In this document: piece by piece, positions 19,557 to 28,742 of the stretch | Layout of the letters: each line of letters starts with the position of its first letter | How positions within the stretch are numbered: position 1 is the stretch's first letter | Origin: Allofrancisella inopinata | GTDB taxonomy: Bacteria > Pseudomonadota > Gammaproteobacteria > Francisellales > Francisellaceae | NCBI RefSeq assembly: GCF_012222965.1 | Contig: NZ_CP038241.1 | Location: forward strand, 620,001 to 684,000 | DNA length: 64,000 bases | Reading direction: 5' to 3' | Notes under the pieces: model-generated | Told to the model about the DNA's origin: nothing | The model's database searches: none | The model's input: only the letters and a program-made list of their open reading frames with translations | Program-made: the position numbers and the translations under genes

Positions 19557-21113
19557 CTAAGTTTTGAAGCCGCGATCAGTTACAAGTGCTAACCTAAAGG
19601 CTGATCTTAATATTATATCAGGGATAGTATTTATGTAGTTTGCCCAATCATTAAATTGAATATCTACTGCCGGTAATATAGCAGAAGAGTTATTTAAACT
19701 TTCTATACTATTTAACATAGCCTGGTGTACTTCAAAAAAACTGTGTCCACTAAAGTAATACAATATTGTTGGGGCGATTATTTCAAAATATTGATTATAT
19801 TTTTCTTTATCTACATGAAGAAGAAATAATACTTTAACAGACATTAAACCTAACCCTGATATGCCAGATATATATAGTTGATTGTGTTCTTTTCTATAAT
19901 TATTCCAATTGCTATTTATATCTTTAGGGCCATTAAACATGTATGCTTTAGGAACGTAATTATTAAATATTTTATCAGGCCTTTTAAATTCTTCTCCTGT
20001 ATTTTCTTTACTAATAAATCCCATCTTTTCATAGTTTTTTGGGCTATCGACTCTCTCTGGACCTTTATTTTTAAATTTGTCAGTAATATATAATTTTTGT
20101 AAAACGTAATCAGCTATATACCCATTATTTCCTAGGAAAAATTCCTTTTTATCATTCAAAACATAAAGCATCCAGTTAATTGCTTGAACAAGCATAATGG
20201 ACGCAGATGCATTAATAATAAACAAATTTTCTTTTTTACTATAAAGTTCATAAATGACAGAATAATACTCCACTAAACGTGAATCTATATTTTTATTATA
20301 AATTTTCTGGTAATCTTTCTCTAAAACCAATTCATAATCATCGAAGTATTCTAAATATGCTTCTGCATAACTAAAGGGAGAAGCTGAATTCGTTAAACAA
20401 ACAAGGTTATATATTCTTTTAGAATCTAAAAAGTTGTTGATACGATCATGTTTTTCATATAAACAGTCTATTTTTACAAATGAAAATAAAGATTCTAAAT
20501 AAGTAATCATTTGATTAAAGATTTTGTCAATAAAGGAAGCTAAACCCTGGTTTTTGCTTTTTTCTTTAATTAGAAGATAAGCTAATGAAGTTTCAAAGAT
20601 TTTTCTAAAATCAGTATATTTTTCATCGTTTGGATTCAAAAAAGGATATAATTGATCTTTTCCTCCATTTATTAGATATTTCTTAATATCTTTCGTTGAG
20701 GCACTAATAAGGTTAGGGTTGCAACTATAAATAAAATTGCTTTTTAACTCGCCCTTTATATAATCTAGAAAGTATCTCTGGTTTATTTTTTCTATTTTAT
20801 ATAAAGATGTTAAAAAATATTTATCAGCAAACAGATGAAGCTTATGTTTACTAAGAAAAGAATAACCTTGTCTTTGGGTATTATATGAATTAATCTCAGA
20901 ACTAATAATATCTTTTATAATTAAATGTTTTTTACGTGGTTTATAAGTGTTACTGGTGAGTATTCCTCGAATTTTGTCAATTAAGTTCTTAAGCCGTTTT
21001 TTATGGTGGATATGCTTTGCTGTTAGGTACTCTTGATTTACCGTTTCAAGCTCTTTTTCAAAACACATAAAGTTATCGTCGTGGAATATTTCAATATATT
21101 GCCCATTCAACAT
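19557..21113 (-). CDS. Hypothetical protein, 518 aa
   Basis: No family is recognised. The protein is long, Lys-, Asn- and Tyr-rich, without signal peptide or strong membrane segments. It looks mainly helical. The C-terminal half has a more conserved-looking stretch (LYISGISGLGLMS and FSGHSFFEVHQAM, about residues 410-470) that might be an enzymatic core. A clear ribosome site (AGGAG) precedes the ATG, which supports it as a real gene. It points toward the protease gene, in the accessory block between tgt and yajC. Size, isolation and composition fit an accessory or secreted substrate, but nothing proves that. Confidence 0.6.
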   Translation of the reverse strand: MLNGQYIEIFHDDNFMCFEKELETVNQEYLTAKHIHHKKRLKNLIDKIRGILTSNTYKPRKKHLIIKDIISSEINSYNTQRQGYSFLSKHKLHLFADKYFLTSLYKIEKINQRYFLDYIKGELKSNFIYSCNPNLISASTKDIKKYLINGGKDQLYPFLNPNDEKYTDFRKIFETSLAYLLIKEKSKNQGLASFIDKIFNQMITYLESLFSFVKIDCLYEKHDRINNFLDSKRIYNLVCLTNSASPFSYAEAYLEYFDDYELVLEKDYQKIYNKNIDSRLVEYYSVIYELYSKKENLFIINASASIMLVQAINWMLYVLNDKKEFFLGNNGYIADYVLQKLYITDKFKNKGPERVDSPKNYEKMGFISKENTGEEFKRPDKIFNNYVPKAYMFNGPKDINSNWNNYRKEHNQLYISGISGLGLMSVKVLFLLHVDKEKYNQYFEIIAPTILYYFSGHSFFEVHQAMLNSIESLNNSSAILPAVDIQFNDWANYINTIPDIILRSAFRLALVTDRGFKT

Positions 21114-21577
21114 TATTTCTCCTATAAAGTTTTACAGATGTGTATAATTTTTAGCTACACCCCATGCAAGATTAATTATAATTTTATAACAAAACTTGCC
21201 TGTACATATATCAATTAATATTTATAATTTAAATTTGTTTAAATATAATATTTATTTTAATAAGTATTCTATATTATAAGTTGGTTATGCGCAAAATTAT
21301 TTTTATTTTTTTAATAGCTTACACCTTATTTCTTTAAAATTTTCTTTACTAAATAAGTAAAACTTCGTTTATAATTTATATATCGTAAATGTAATTATTG
21401 CTTATTAAGATGAGCAAGGTTAGTCGTAATTTTAAGTTACAGTGATTCGCTACTACCTTTATTTTGGCTGGCGATATGTTTGTCACAATTTTTTAATAAG
21501 TGATTAACACATTGATAATACTCCTTTACTAAGGTAAAATTCAAACGATTAAAATAAAAATTTTTGGAGAAAAATTA
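21114..21577. other. AT-rich divergent intergenic region upstream of yajC
   Basis: This 464-bp spacer separates the divergent 518-aa gene and yajC. Its right end carries a good sigma-70 promoter for yajC (separate entry). The left half is nearly pure A/T and should hold the promoter for the leftward gene. No ORF or RNA gene is seen. Confidence 0.5.
21512..21540 (+). promoter_or_regulatory. Predicted sigma-70 promoter of yajC-secD-secF
   Basis: TTGATA (21512-21517) and TAAAAT (21535-21540) are separated by 17 bp and lie 38 bp ahead of the yajC ATG, with the ribosome site TTGGAGA in between. This gives the sec genes their own promoter, as expected if read-through from tgt was lost. Confidence 0.65.
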
Positions 21578-21934
21578 ATGAAAAAGATTATATTGTCTTT
21601 AGTGGCTATTGTGTTGTTTACTACAAACTCTTTTGCTGCAGATGCTTCTCAATCTGCTGGTAGCCCGTATAGTGGTCTTTTAATGTTGGTAGTGTTTTTT
21701 GCTATATTTTGGTTTTTACTTATTAGACCACAACAAAAGAAAAACAAAGAACTTCGTAAAATGTTATCTGAATTAGCTAAGGGTGATGAAGTTGTAACTA
21801 ATGGTGGAATTATTGGTAAAATAGCTAAATTAGATGATACTTTCGTTGACTTGGAAATTGCTGAAAATATAATTGTAAAAGTACAAAGAAATGCTGTATC
21901 AAATATTTTACCAAAAGGGGCTACTAAGGCTTAA
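21578..21934 (+). CDS. yajC: Sec translocase accessory protein YajC
   Basis: YajC is a small inner-membrane partner of SecDF-YidC. The 118-aa protein begins with a hydrophobic signal-like segment (about 4-20), followed by the true membrane anchor around 30-50 and the diagnostic LIRPQQKKNKE motif just after it. The cytoplasmic domain then shows GDEVVTNGGIIGKI. An extra leader before the usual single membrane segment is seen in several gammaproteobacteria. It is first in the yajC-secD-secF operon, with a good promoter and ribosome site. Confidence 0.96.
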   Translation: MKKIILSLVAIVLFTTNSFAADASQSAGSPYSGLLMLVVFFAIFWFLLIRPQQKKNKELRKMLSELAKGDEVVTNGGIIGKIAKLDDTFVDLEIAENIIVKVQRNAVSNILPKGATKA

Positions 21935-21990
21935 TAGGCTTTGAATCTTACTTTTTTAACCTTTTTCTTTTTTATAAAAGGATCCTTTCA

Positions 21991-23928
21991 ATGAGCAATA
22001 ATAAAAGTCTTTCTATAAACCAGTTTCCCTTATGGAAAAACCTTTTGATAGTTTTTATATTAGTGATAGCTTTGTTTTATGCTTTACCAAATATTTTTGG
22101 TAAAAGTCCAGCTTTGCAAATCTCACAAAAAAATGGTGAGATAACTAGCCAAACTCTTACTCAGGTTGAGGATATTTTAGACAAAAAGAATATAGCTTAT
22201 CAAAAAGTAACCATAGCGGATGATAAAAGTAATATTGCTATAATTTTTTGGGGTGTTGCTGAGCAGCTTAAAGCAAAACAAATTTTAAAAGATAAATTAG
22301 GAAACCAGTATATTATAGCTATGAATATGCTTACTAATTCTCCTAATTGGTTGTCAGTTTTAGGTGCTAATCCAATGAACTTAGGTTTGGATCTACGTGG
22401 TGGTATGTACCTTATGTTAGAAGCTAACACCCAATCAGCTATAGATGCTCAGCTTGGTAATACTTTAAGCATAATCTTAAATGCAGCTAAAGAAAAAGGT
22501 ATAAATATAACTAATTCAACAAAAGCAGAAGACAAGACTGTTATGAATGTACCAACAGAGTATACTAATAATGGTTTTATTTCACTAACGGTGAATAATC
22601 CTTCAGACATGCAGAAACTTATAGCATACCTAGATACAGATTTTAGAAAAAACCAAGATCCTGACGTTCTTTACACAGCTAAGGGTAATACAATATTTAT
22701 TACTTATACGAGTCCAAAGATATTGCAGTTAGAGCAAAGTGCTATCTCTCAAGTAGTAACAGTCATGCGTAATCGTATTAATGCTCTTGGTGTGGCTGAA
22801 GCTTCAGTAGCTCAAGCTGGACGAAATCGTGTGGTTATAGAAATACCAGGTTTACAAGATGCTACCCAAGCTAAGCAGATATTAGGTGGTACAGCTACAG
22901 CAAATTTTTATTTAGTGAATCCTGTTACTGATCGTTTAGCTACAGAGGAGCAGGGTTATAAAGTTTATTCATTAGATAGTGGCAGAAGTTATCAAAGTTA
23001 CTATAGTTTAAAAGGGACCCCAGTTGCAGGTGGCGCTGATATTATTAGTGCTAATCCATCTATTGATCAACAGACTGGTACGCCAATTGTTATGGTTGAG
23101 CTAAGTAGGGGTGCAGCTAGTCATTTTAGAGAAATTACTGGTAAAAACGTTGGCAACCCTATGGGTGTAATGCTTATCAATACGACTTATGAAAAGACTT
23201 TAGATGAAAATGGTAAAGAGCAAAATACTGTAAATAAAACTGAAAAGTTAATTAATGTCGCAACTATTCAGTCAGCTTTAGGTTCACACTTTCAAATTAC
23301 AGGATTAAATCAAAAAGAAGCAAGTAATTTAGCTCTTATGATTAAATCAGGTGCGCTGCAGGTACCGGTTCATATTGTACAAGAGCAGCAAATAGGTCCA
23401 AGCCTTGGTAAAGATAATATTGAGAAAGGGACTCTTTCAATAGTGATAGCTCTTTTAGCAGTTATAATCTTTATTGTAGTTTATTATAGAGTTTTTGGTG
23501 TTATTGCTAATATCGCTTTAATCATGAACTTACTGTTAATAATAGCGGTTATGTCAATTATACCCGGTGCAACTTTAACTTTACCTGGTATAGCCGGTAT
23601 AGTGCTTAACTTGGGTATGTCTATAGATGGTAATGTACTAATCTTTGAGAGAATTAGAGAGGAGATACGTGCTGGTACACCACGTCAAAGCGCTATTCAT
23701 ATAGGTTACCAAAGAGCATTTACAACAATAGTTGACTCAAATATAACAACATTGATTGTGGCAGTAATTTTATTTTTTATCGGCAGTGGGGCAGTAAAAG
23801 GATTCGCCATTACTCTAATGATAGGTATAGTAACCTCTATGTTTACAGCTGTCACAGTATCTAGAGCGATGACAAATTTTGTCTATGGTAAGAGAAAAAA
23901 ACTAGATAAAATCTCTATTGGCATATAA
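21991..23928 (+). CDS. secD: Protein translocase subunit SecD
   Basis: SecD (645 aa) works with SecF as a proton-driven motor that pulls exported proteins across the inner membrane. Visible landmarks are an N-terminal membrane segment (about 15-32), the motif LGLDLRGGMYL near 130, the periplasmic P1 domain, GVAEASVAQAGRNRVVIEIPG near 266-286, and a C-terminal bundle of five membrane segments with GIVLNLGMSIDGNVLIFERIREE. It follows yajC by 56 bp and precedes secF by 19 bp. Confidence 0.97.
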   Translation: MSNNKSLSINQFPLWKNLLIVFILVIALFYALPNIFGKSPALQISQKNGEITSQTLTQVEDILDKKNIAYQKVTIADDKSNIAIIFWGVAEQLKAKQILKDKLGNQYIIAMNMLTNSPNWLSVLGANPMNLGLDLRGGMYLMLEANTQSAIDAQLGNTLSIILNAAKEKGINITNSTKAEDKTVMNVPTEYTNNGFISLTVNNPSDMQKLIAYLDTDFRKNQDPDVLYTAKGNTIFITYTSPKILQLEQSAISQVVTVMRNRINALGVAEASVAQAGRNRVVIEIPGLQDATQAKQILGGTATANFYLVNPVTDRLATEEQGYKVYSLDSGRSYQSYYSLKGTPVAGGADIISANPSIDQQTGTPIVMVELSRGAASHFREITGKNVGNPMGVMLINTTYEKTLDENGKEQNTVNKTEKLINVATIQSALGSHFQITGLNQKEASNLALMIKSGALQVPVHIVQEQQIGPSLGKDNIEKGTLSIVIALLAVIIFIVVYYRVFGVIANIALIMNLLLIIAVMSIIPGATLTLPGIAGIVLNLGMSIDGNVLIFERIREEIRAGTPRQSAIHIGYQRAFTTIVDSNITTLIVAVILFFIGSGAVKGFAITLMIGIVTSMFTAVTVSRAMTNFVYGKRKKLDKISIGI

Positions 23929-23947
23929 TTTTTAGGTTGGGTTTATA

Positions 23948-24889
23948 ATGGAATTTTTTAAGCAAAAGACTCAGATAGATTTTCTAGGAATAAAGAAATA
24001 CACAACTATCTTATCAGTGTTAATGATTGTTATATCATTGATTTTTATTTTCGCCAAAGGTCTAAATTTAGGGTTAGATTTTACAGGTGGTTATCAAGTA
24101 CAAATCCATACACAAAAAAATGAAAATTCACAGACTTTAGCTGATGAGTTAGCTAAGGTAGGATTTGATAACACAACTATTACAACTTTTGGTGAAAATG
24201 GTGACTATTTAATCAAATTTGCTCCTAATGTAATTAACTTTAAAGCTAAGGATTTAGATGATGCTCAACAGCAATTGCAGCAAAAAATAGAAACTGTCCT
24301 TAATGCAAAGGTTCAAAGTGTTAACTATATAGGTCCACAAGTTGGTAAAGAACTAGCAAGCAATGGTATTTTGGCTATTATTATAGCTTTAGTGTGCATA
24401 CTAATATATATTAGTGCTAGATTTGAGATGAAATTTGGTATAAGTGCATGTCTGGCGTTGCTGCATGATCCTATAGTTATATTAGGTATATTTGCTGCAT
24501 TTCAATTAGAATTTGACCTTACAGTTTTAGCAGCTGTGTTAGCTGTAATAGGTTATTCGTTAAATGACACTGTAGTAATTTATGATAGAGTTAGAGAAAA
24601 CTTTAAAAAAATGCGTAACGCAAGTGTAGTAGAAGTAGTTAATAGAAGTATTAATGATACTTTATCAAGAACTATCCTTACATCAGGATTAACTATGTTA
24701 GTAGTTGTAGTATTGTATTTGTTTGGTGGTAGTTCGGTACACAATTTTTCTTTAGCACTAATCTTGGGCATAGTTGTTGGTACTTATTCTTCTATATATG
24801 TCGCAGGCGTTTTAGCAGTAGCTTTAGGATTAAGTAGAGAGTCGCTATTACCTAAGCAAGTTGAAAAGAATGATACGTCAGTATTTTAA
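23948..24889 (+). CDS. secF: Protein translocase subunit SecF
   Basis: SecF pairs with SecD in the RND-like translocation motor. The 313-aa protein has an N-terminal membrane segment (about 19-37), the LGLDFTGGYQV motif that is the SecF version of the SecD signature, a small periplasmic domain, and five C-terminal membrane helices containing AVIGYSLNDTVVIYDRVREN. The length is typical. It is the last gene of the sec operon, and the next gene starts 69 bp downstream. Confidence 0.97.
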   Translation: MEFFKQKTQIDFLGIKKYTTILSVLMIVISLIFIFAKGLNLGLDFTGGYQVQIHTQKNENSQTLADELAKVGFDNTTITTFGENGDYLIKFAPNVINFKAKDLDDAQQQLQQKIETVLNAKVQSVNYIGPQVGKELASNGILAIIIALVCILIYISARFEMKFGISACLALLHDPIVILGIFAAFQLEFDLTVLAAVLAVIGYSLNDTVVIYDRVRENFKKMRNASVVEVVNRSINDTLSRTILTSGLTMLVVVVLYLFGGSSVHNFSLALILGIVVGTYSSIYVAGVLAVALGLSRESLLPKQVEKNDTSVF

Positions 24890-24958
24890 TGAAGATGTAG
24901 TTAGTTTGGAGTTTTAATAGTGTATAATATCACTAAGAATTTGTAATAAGGAAGTAAT

Positions 24959-25438
24959 ATGAAAAAAACTTTTTTAGCAGTAGTACTGTCAATTTCTACA
25001 TTAGGTTTAGTACCAGCTATGGCAAATGATTCTACTAAAGAAATTGCTCCAAAATGTCACAAGCATCATAGTGATAAGCTTGTAAGTATTTATGCAGAGG
25101 ATGTAAACAGCTCTAAAGTTATTGATACTATAACTTTTAAAAACCTAGACGATTATAATGTTTTCTATTGCAAAGATAATAACTGGTGTGAAGTTGTTAG
25201 AAAAGATGGTAACGTTGGTTGGATTAATTTAGAAGAGCTAAAAAAAGCTCAAGATAGATATGCAAAGCGTATGTATAAACAAAATCTAGTACAAAAGTTA
25301 GAGCAAGATAATAAAATACAGGCTCAGCAAATAATAGAATTACAAAGAGTTATAGTTAGAATGCAAAAAGATTTCTCCATGGCTTTACAAAACCAACAAA
25401 TACAAATTAACCAATTAAAGCAGGCTATCTACCGCTAA
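24959..25438 (+). CDS. Exported SH3-like, coiled-coil protein
   Basis: This 159-aa protein has a clear signal peptide (basic MKKT, hydrophobic core, cleavage likely after AMA near residue 22). Residues about 40-92 form a bacterial SH3-like domain ending in WCEVVRKDGNVGWIN. Residues about 95-158 form a Gln- and Lys-rich coiled coil. SH3 plus coiled coil is the layout of periplasmic proteins acting at the cell wall, such as TseB- or YgiM-like factors, but no exact family is claimed. A ribosome site (AAGGAAG) precedes the ATG. rpoH begins 14 bp later, so co-transcription is likely. Confidence 0.75.
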   Translation: MKKTFLAVVLSISTLGLVPAMANDSTKEIAPKCHKHHSDKLVSIYAEDVNSSKVIDTITFKNLDDYNVFYCKDNNWCEVVRKDGNVGWINLEELKKAQDRYAKRMYKQNLVQKLEQDNKIQAQQIIELQRVIVRMQKDFSMALQNQQIQINQLKQAIYR

Positions 25439-25452
25439 AAAATAGGAGCCAC

Positions 25453-26334
25453 ATGGCTAAAAAAAAATGTTTTCCTATCACAACTAAGTCTAAAACTTTA
25501 CCTGTAGTATCTGATAATGATTTAAACTCATATCTTAATTTTGTTAATAGTTTACCTATATTATCAGTTGAAGAGGAGCAAGAGTTGGCGAGACTTTATA
25601 GGTATAAAAAGGATCTAGATGCAGCCCAACAGCTAGTAATGGCACATCTTAGATTTGTGACCAAAATTGCTAAAGGTTTTGCTGGATATGGCTTATCTAT
25701 TGCTGATCTTATCCAAGAAGGTAACATTGGTCTTATGAAAGCAGTAAGTAAGTTTGATCCAGAACAGGGGGTTAGATTAGTTTCTTTTGCTGTTCATTGG
25801 ATTAAGGCAGAAATGCATGACTATGTACTTAAGAATTGGAAAATTGTAAAAGTGGCGACAACAAAAGCACAAAGGAAATTATTTTTTAATTTAAGGAGTA
25901 GCAAGGGTAAGATTGGTTGGCTAAGCCCTGAAGATATAAAGCAGATAGCTGATGAACTTGGAGTTAAAGAAGAAACAGTTATTGAAATGGAAAAAAGAAT
26001 GTGTCAGGGAGACGCTAGTCTTGATCTACCATATAAAGATGGTGAAGGAGAAGATACAAATCAACAAAGCTTATATCTTGAAGATAAAAACTCAGATGTT
26101 GAGCATCAGGTAATCCAGCAAGATTATTATGATAACCTTATGGAAGCTGTAAAAGAGGTTCTAAGTAATTTTGATGCTCGTACAAAAGACATTGTTATGT
26201 CTAGGTATTTGTTGGAAGAGAAAACTACCCTTCAAGATTTAGCAGATAAATATAAAATTTCTGCTGAGAGAGTTCGTCAAATAGAAGAAGAAGCTTTAGT
26301 TAAGCTTAAAAAAGCGATTAAAAACCGTAGTTAA
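25453..26334 (+). CDS. rpoH: Heat-shock sigma factor sigma-32
   Basis: RpoH directs RNA polymerase to heat-shock promoters. The 293-aa protein has region 1.2 and 2 blocks (EEEQELARLY, DLIQEGNIGLMKAVSKFDPEQGVRLVSFA) and the RpoH-specific box QRKLFFNLR near residue 140. Region 4 carries the helix-turn-helix (LQDLADKYKISAERVRQIEEEAL). The start is well set by AGGAG six bases upstream. The window also holds classic heat-shock clients (clpP, clpX, lon, hflX), although I cannot define sigma-32 promoters for them by eye. Confidence 0.96.
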   Translation: MAKKKCFPITTKSKTLPVVSDNDLNSYLNFVNSLPILSVEEEQELARLYRYKKDLDAAQQLVMAHLRFVTKIAKGFAGYGLSIADLIQEGNIGLMKAVSKFDPEQGVRLVSFAVHWIKAEMHDYVLKNWKIVKVATTKAQRKLFFNLRSSKGKIGWLSPEDIKQIADELGVKEETVIEMEKRMCQGDASLDLPYKDGEGEDTNQQSLYLEDKNSDVEHQVIQQDYYDNLMEAVKEVLSNFDARTKDIVMSRYLLEEKTTLQDLADKYKISAERVRQIEEEALVKLKKAIKNRS

Positions 26335-26380
26335 TAAACCTTTCTTCATTTTAAAATCTTTATCTTGAAATTACTTATGC

Positions 26381-26402
26381 TAATATAATAGCTATTATAT
26401 TA
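26381..26402. promoter_or_regulatory. Perfect 22-bp palindrome upstream of aroA
   Basis: The half-site TAATATAATAG is followed immediately by its exact complement, giving a loop-free 22-bp inverted repeat 24 bp before the aroA start. It contains TATAAT-like hexamers on both strands. It may be an operator overlapping the promoter, or a chance palindrome in AT-rich DNA. No U-tract follows, so it does not look like an rpoH terminator. Confidence 0.45.
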
Positions 26403-26425
26403 TAAATTTTAATAGAATAATTTGA

Positions 26426-27703
26426 ATGAAAGATTGTATACCTAGGCTGAGGTTGCAAGTAAAAAAACAAGTAACTTTAGATGGCTCAAAAAGCTTATCT
26501 AATAGAGCTTTAATAATTGCTGCTGTGGCTAAAGGTCAAACAAGGTTTGAAAATTTACCTAATAGTGCAGACGTTTTAGCTTGTGTGGCAGCGTTAAAAG
26601 AACTTGGCTGCGATATCAAACATAACCAAGAAGCAAAGTCTTTAATTATAGATGGCTGTGATGGGGTATTTAAAAATAAAAAAGCTAAGATTTTTTGTAA
26701 TGAATCTGGTACTTTAACTAGGTTTATAATTCCTATGTGTGCTACCCAAGATGGTGGTGAGTTTTATGTGTATGCGAAACAAAGAATGATGGAAAGACCT
26801 TTAGCTGATCAGTTAAAACCACTGGAGAAACTTGGTATGCAAGTTACATATCATAATATTAACCATGCAATGCCAATGACTATGCATTCAAATCTTTTAA
26901 ATGGTGGAAGTATACAGGTTGATGGTAAAAAAAGTTCACAGTTTGCTTCTGGATTACTTATGGCAGCACCACTAATGCGAAAAGGATTATTTATAGAATC
27001 AATTACAGATCATAAGCAACCATATTTAGAAATGACATCTAAAGTTATGTCAGAATTTGGAGTAAATGTTGAAGTTGATAATAACGTTTATGAAGCTAAA
27101 AATTCTAATTATGTTTCACCTGGAAGATACGTAGTTGAGCCTGATGTCTCTACAGCTTCATATTTTTGGGCATTTGCTGCTATTACAGGTTCTGCTATTA
27201 AGGTTATGAATGTAACCAAGCAGTCTAAGCAAGGCGATATAAAATTTTTAGAAGTGTTACAAAAGATAGGTTGTACTATTAATTATTATGACGAGGGTAT
27301 TGAAGTGATTGGAAATAATCAGTTAAAAGGGGTATATGTTAATATGCGTAACTTTTCTGACACTTTTATGACTTTAGCTGCTGTAGCTTGTTTTGCCGAC
27401 GGTGACACCTATATAGAAGGTCTTAGTCATACACGTGGGCAGGAGTCAGACAGGGTTGCAGCTATAGCAGAGGGTTTAACTAAATTAGGAGTTTATGTTG
27501 AAACTACAAAAGATAGTATATTAATTTCACCAGCAAGAAGTAGCTTTAAACCAGCAGAAGTTGATAGCTATAATGACCATAGAATAGCGATGTCATTAGC
27601 ATTATTAGGTTTAAGGATTGATAAGGTTATTATTACTAATGCTGAGGCTGTTAATAAAACTTGCCCAGATTATTTTGATAGAATGAGAAGTTTGGTAAGT
27701 TAG
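26426..27703 (+). CDS. aroA: 3-phosphoshikimate 1-carboxyvinyltransferase (EPSP synthase)
   Basis: AroA condenses phosphoenolpyruvate with shikimate-3-phosphate in chorismate synthesis. At 425 aa it is normal length. Signature blocks are LDGSKSLSNRALIIAA near 20, NESGTLTRF near 92 in place of the common GNAGTAMRP loop, and SYNDHRIAMSLALLG near 380. The altered loop places it outside the most common class I sequence. No ribosome site precedes the ATG, and a perfect palindrome sits just upstream. The methyltransferase-like gene follows after 3 bp, implying translational coupling. Confidence 0.93.
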   Translation: MKDCIPRLRLQVKKQVTLDGSKSLSNRALIIAAVAKGQTRFENLPNSADVLACVAALKELGCDIKHNQEAKSLIIDGCDGVFKNKKAKIFCNESGTLTRFIIPMCATQDGGEFYVYAKQRMMERPLADQLKPLEKLGMQVTYHNINHAMPMTMHSNLLNGGSIQVDGKKSSQFASGLLMAAPLMRKGLFIESITDHKQPYLEMTSKVMSEFGVNVEVDNNVYEAKNSNYVSPGRYVVEPDVSTASYFWAFAAITGSAIKVMNVTKQSKQGDIKFLEVLQKIGCTINYYDEGIEVIGNNQLKGVYVNMRNFSDTFMTLAAVACFADGDTYIEGLSHTRGQESDRVAAIAEGLTKLGVYVETTKDSILISPARSSFKPAEVDSYNDHRIAMSLALLGLRIDKVIITNAEAVNKTCPDYFDRMRSLVS

Positions 27704-27706
27704 CTT

Positions 27707-28294
27707 ATGACAGCAAAAGACCGGATTATTATTAAATATCTGCAGCAACGATGGTATAAAAAAACTTTGGTAATTACAAGTTTAGAATGTAATTATTCAA
27801 GTAATATTAGATCTTTGAAAACAGTAGTTTGCTCAGGCTATTTAGAAACTGGTAAAAAGGGTTGTATTTTTAATATACATGCCTGGCCATTTGAGCCTAG
27901 ATTTTTCGATTTGATCATAATTGATAGTGCTTTTGTAGATAGTAAACAAGAGCAAAAAGCCCTATTAAAGCAATTATATTTCTGTCTTTCAGATGATGGA
28001 GAAATTATCGTTGCAGGAACTACAAACATTAGGGCTTATAATCTAGTTTCAAAATTCCTCTCTAATGGATTTCTTAATAAAAAGATAGAGTTGTTAATAA
28101 ACTCTGAGAGTGTCCTTATAGACTTATTTAAAAGAATTTTTAGCAAAAAATTTGTTGCTTTTTTTAAAAAAGATAATTTCTTTAAAATAGACCCTGTAGA
28201 GATTTCAGAATTACTTGAAAAGCCAGTTAAGTGTAAAACATACCGCGGTGTAGGGGCTAAAGAGATATACAAGGGTTGCTATGAAAAAAAATAA
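27707..28294 (+). CDS. YafS-like degenerate methyltransferase
   Basis: The 195-aa protein keeps the shape of a class I methyltransferase. One block reads [11 protein letters not shown] (motif IV-like) and another [19 protein letters not shown] (the post-beta4 helix and strand). The glycine-rich SAM loop expected near residues 20-40 is not recognisable. In E. coli the putative methyltransferase YafS lies next to rnhA, and the same adjacency here supports that identity. It overlaps the start of rnhA by 14 bp. Loss of the SAM loop suggests altered or absent activity. Confidence 0.6.
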   Translation: MTAKDRIIIKYLQQRWYKKTLVITSLECNYSSNIRSLKTVVCSGYLETGKKGCIFNIHAWPFEPRFFDLIIIDSAFVDSKQEQKALLKQLYFCLSDDGEIIVAGTTNIRAYNLVSKFLSNGFLNKKIELLINSESVLIDLFKRIFSKKFVAFFKKDNFFKIDPVEISELLEKPVKCKTYRGVGAKEIYKGCYEKK

Positions 28295-28742
28295 TTTAGT
28301 TGCATATACTGATGGAGCTTGTAAAGGAAATCCTGGTATAGGGGGTTGGGGAGCTATCTTAAGCTATGGTGATATTACTAAAGAGATATACGGAGCAGAA
28401 TTTGATACAACTAATAATAGGATGGAGCTTTTAGCCGCAATTGAAACACTAAAAACCCTAAAAAGAAAATGCCAAATTAGTATCTTTACAGATTCGAAGT
28501 ATTTGCAAAATGGAATTAATCAGTGGTTGACTAACTGGAAAGCAAATGGCTGGAAAACTAGTGGTAAAAAAGAAGTCAAAAATAAAGATTTATGGCAAGA
28601 ATTAGATCAGTTGACAAAAATACATGAAGTTAATTGGCACTGGGTTAAAGGGCATAGTGGTAACCAAGGTAATGAAAAGGCAGACCAATTGGCAAATAAA
28701 GCTATATTAGAGCTTATGGGAAAACCCTATGGTAAATCTTAA
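28281..28742 (+). CDS. rnhA: Ribonuclease HI
   Basis: RNase HI cleaves RNA in RNA-DNA hybrids. The 153-aa protein carries the full catalytic set: Asp in [11 protein letters not shown], Glu in [10 protein letters not shown], Asp in IFTDSKYL and Asp in [10 protein letters not shown]. The basic handle segment ([21 protein letters not shown]) typical of bacterial type 1 enzymes is present. It overlaps the YafS-like gene at its start and ansA at its end by 14 bp each, so all three are translated as a coupled unit. Confidence 0.97.
   Translation: MKKNNLVAYTDGACKGNPGIGGWGAILSYGDITKEIYGAEFDTTNNRMELLAAIETLKTLKRKCQISIFTDSKYLQNGINQWLTNWKANGWKTSGKKEVKNKDLWQELDQLTKIHEVNWHWVKGHSGNQGNEKADQLANKAILELMGKPYGKS

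Noticed and set aside
18388-21113. Toxin-antitoxin pair
   Set aside because: Both genes are too large for common systems and are convergent rather than co-transcribed, and neither has a recognised toxin or antitoxin domain.
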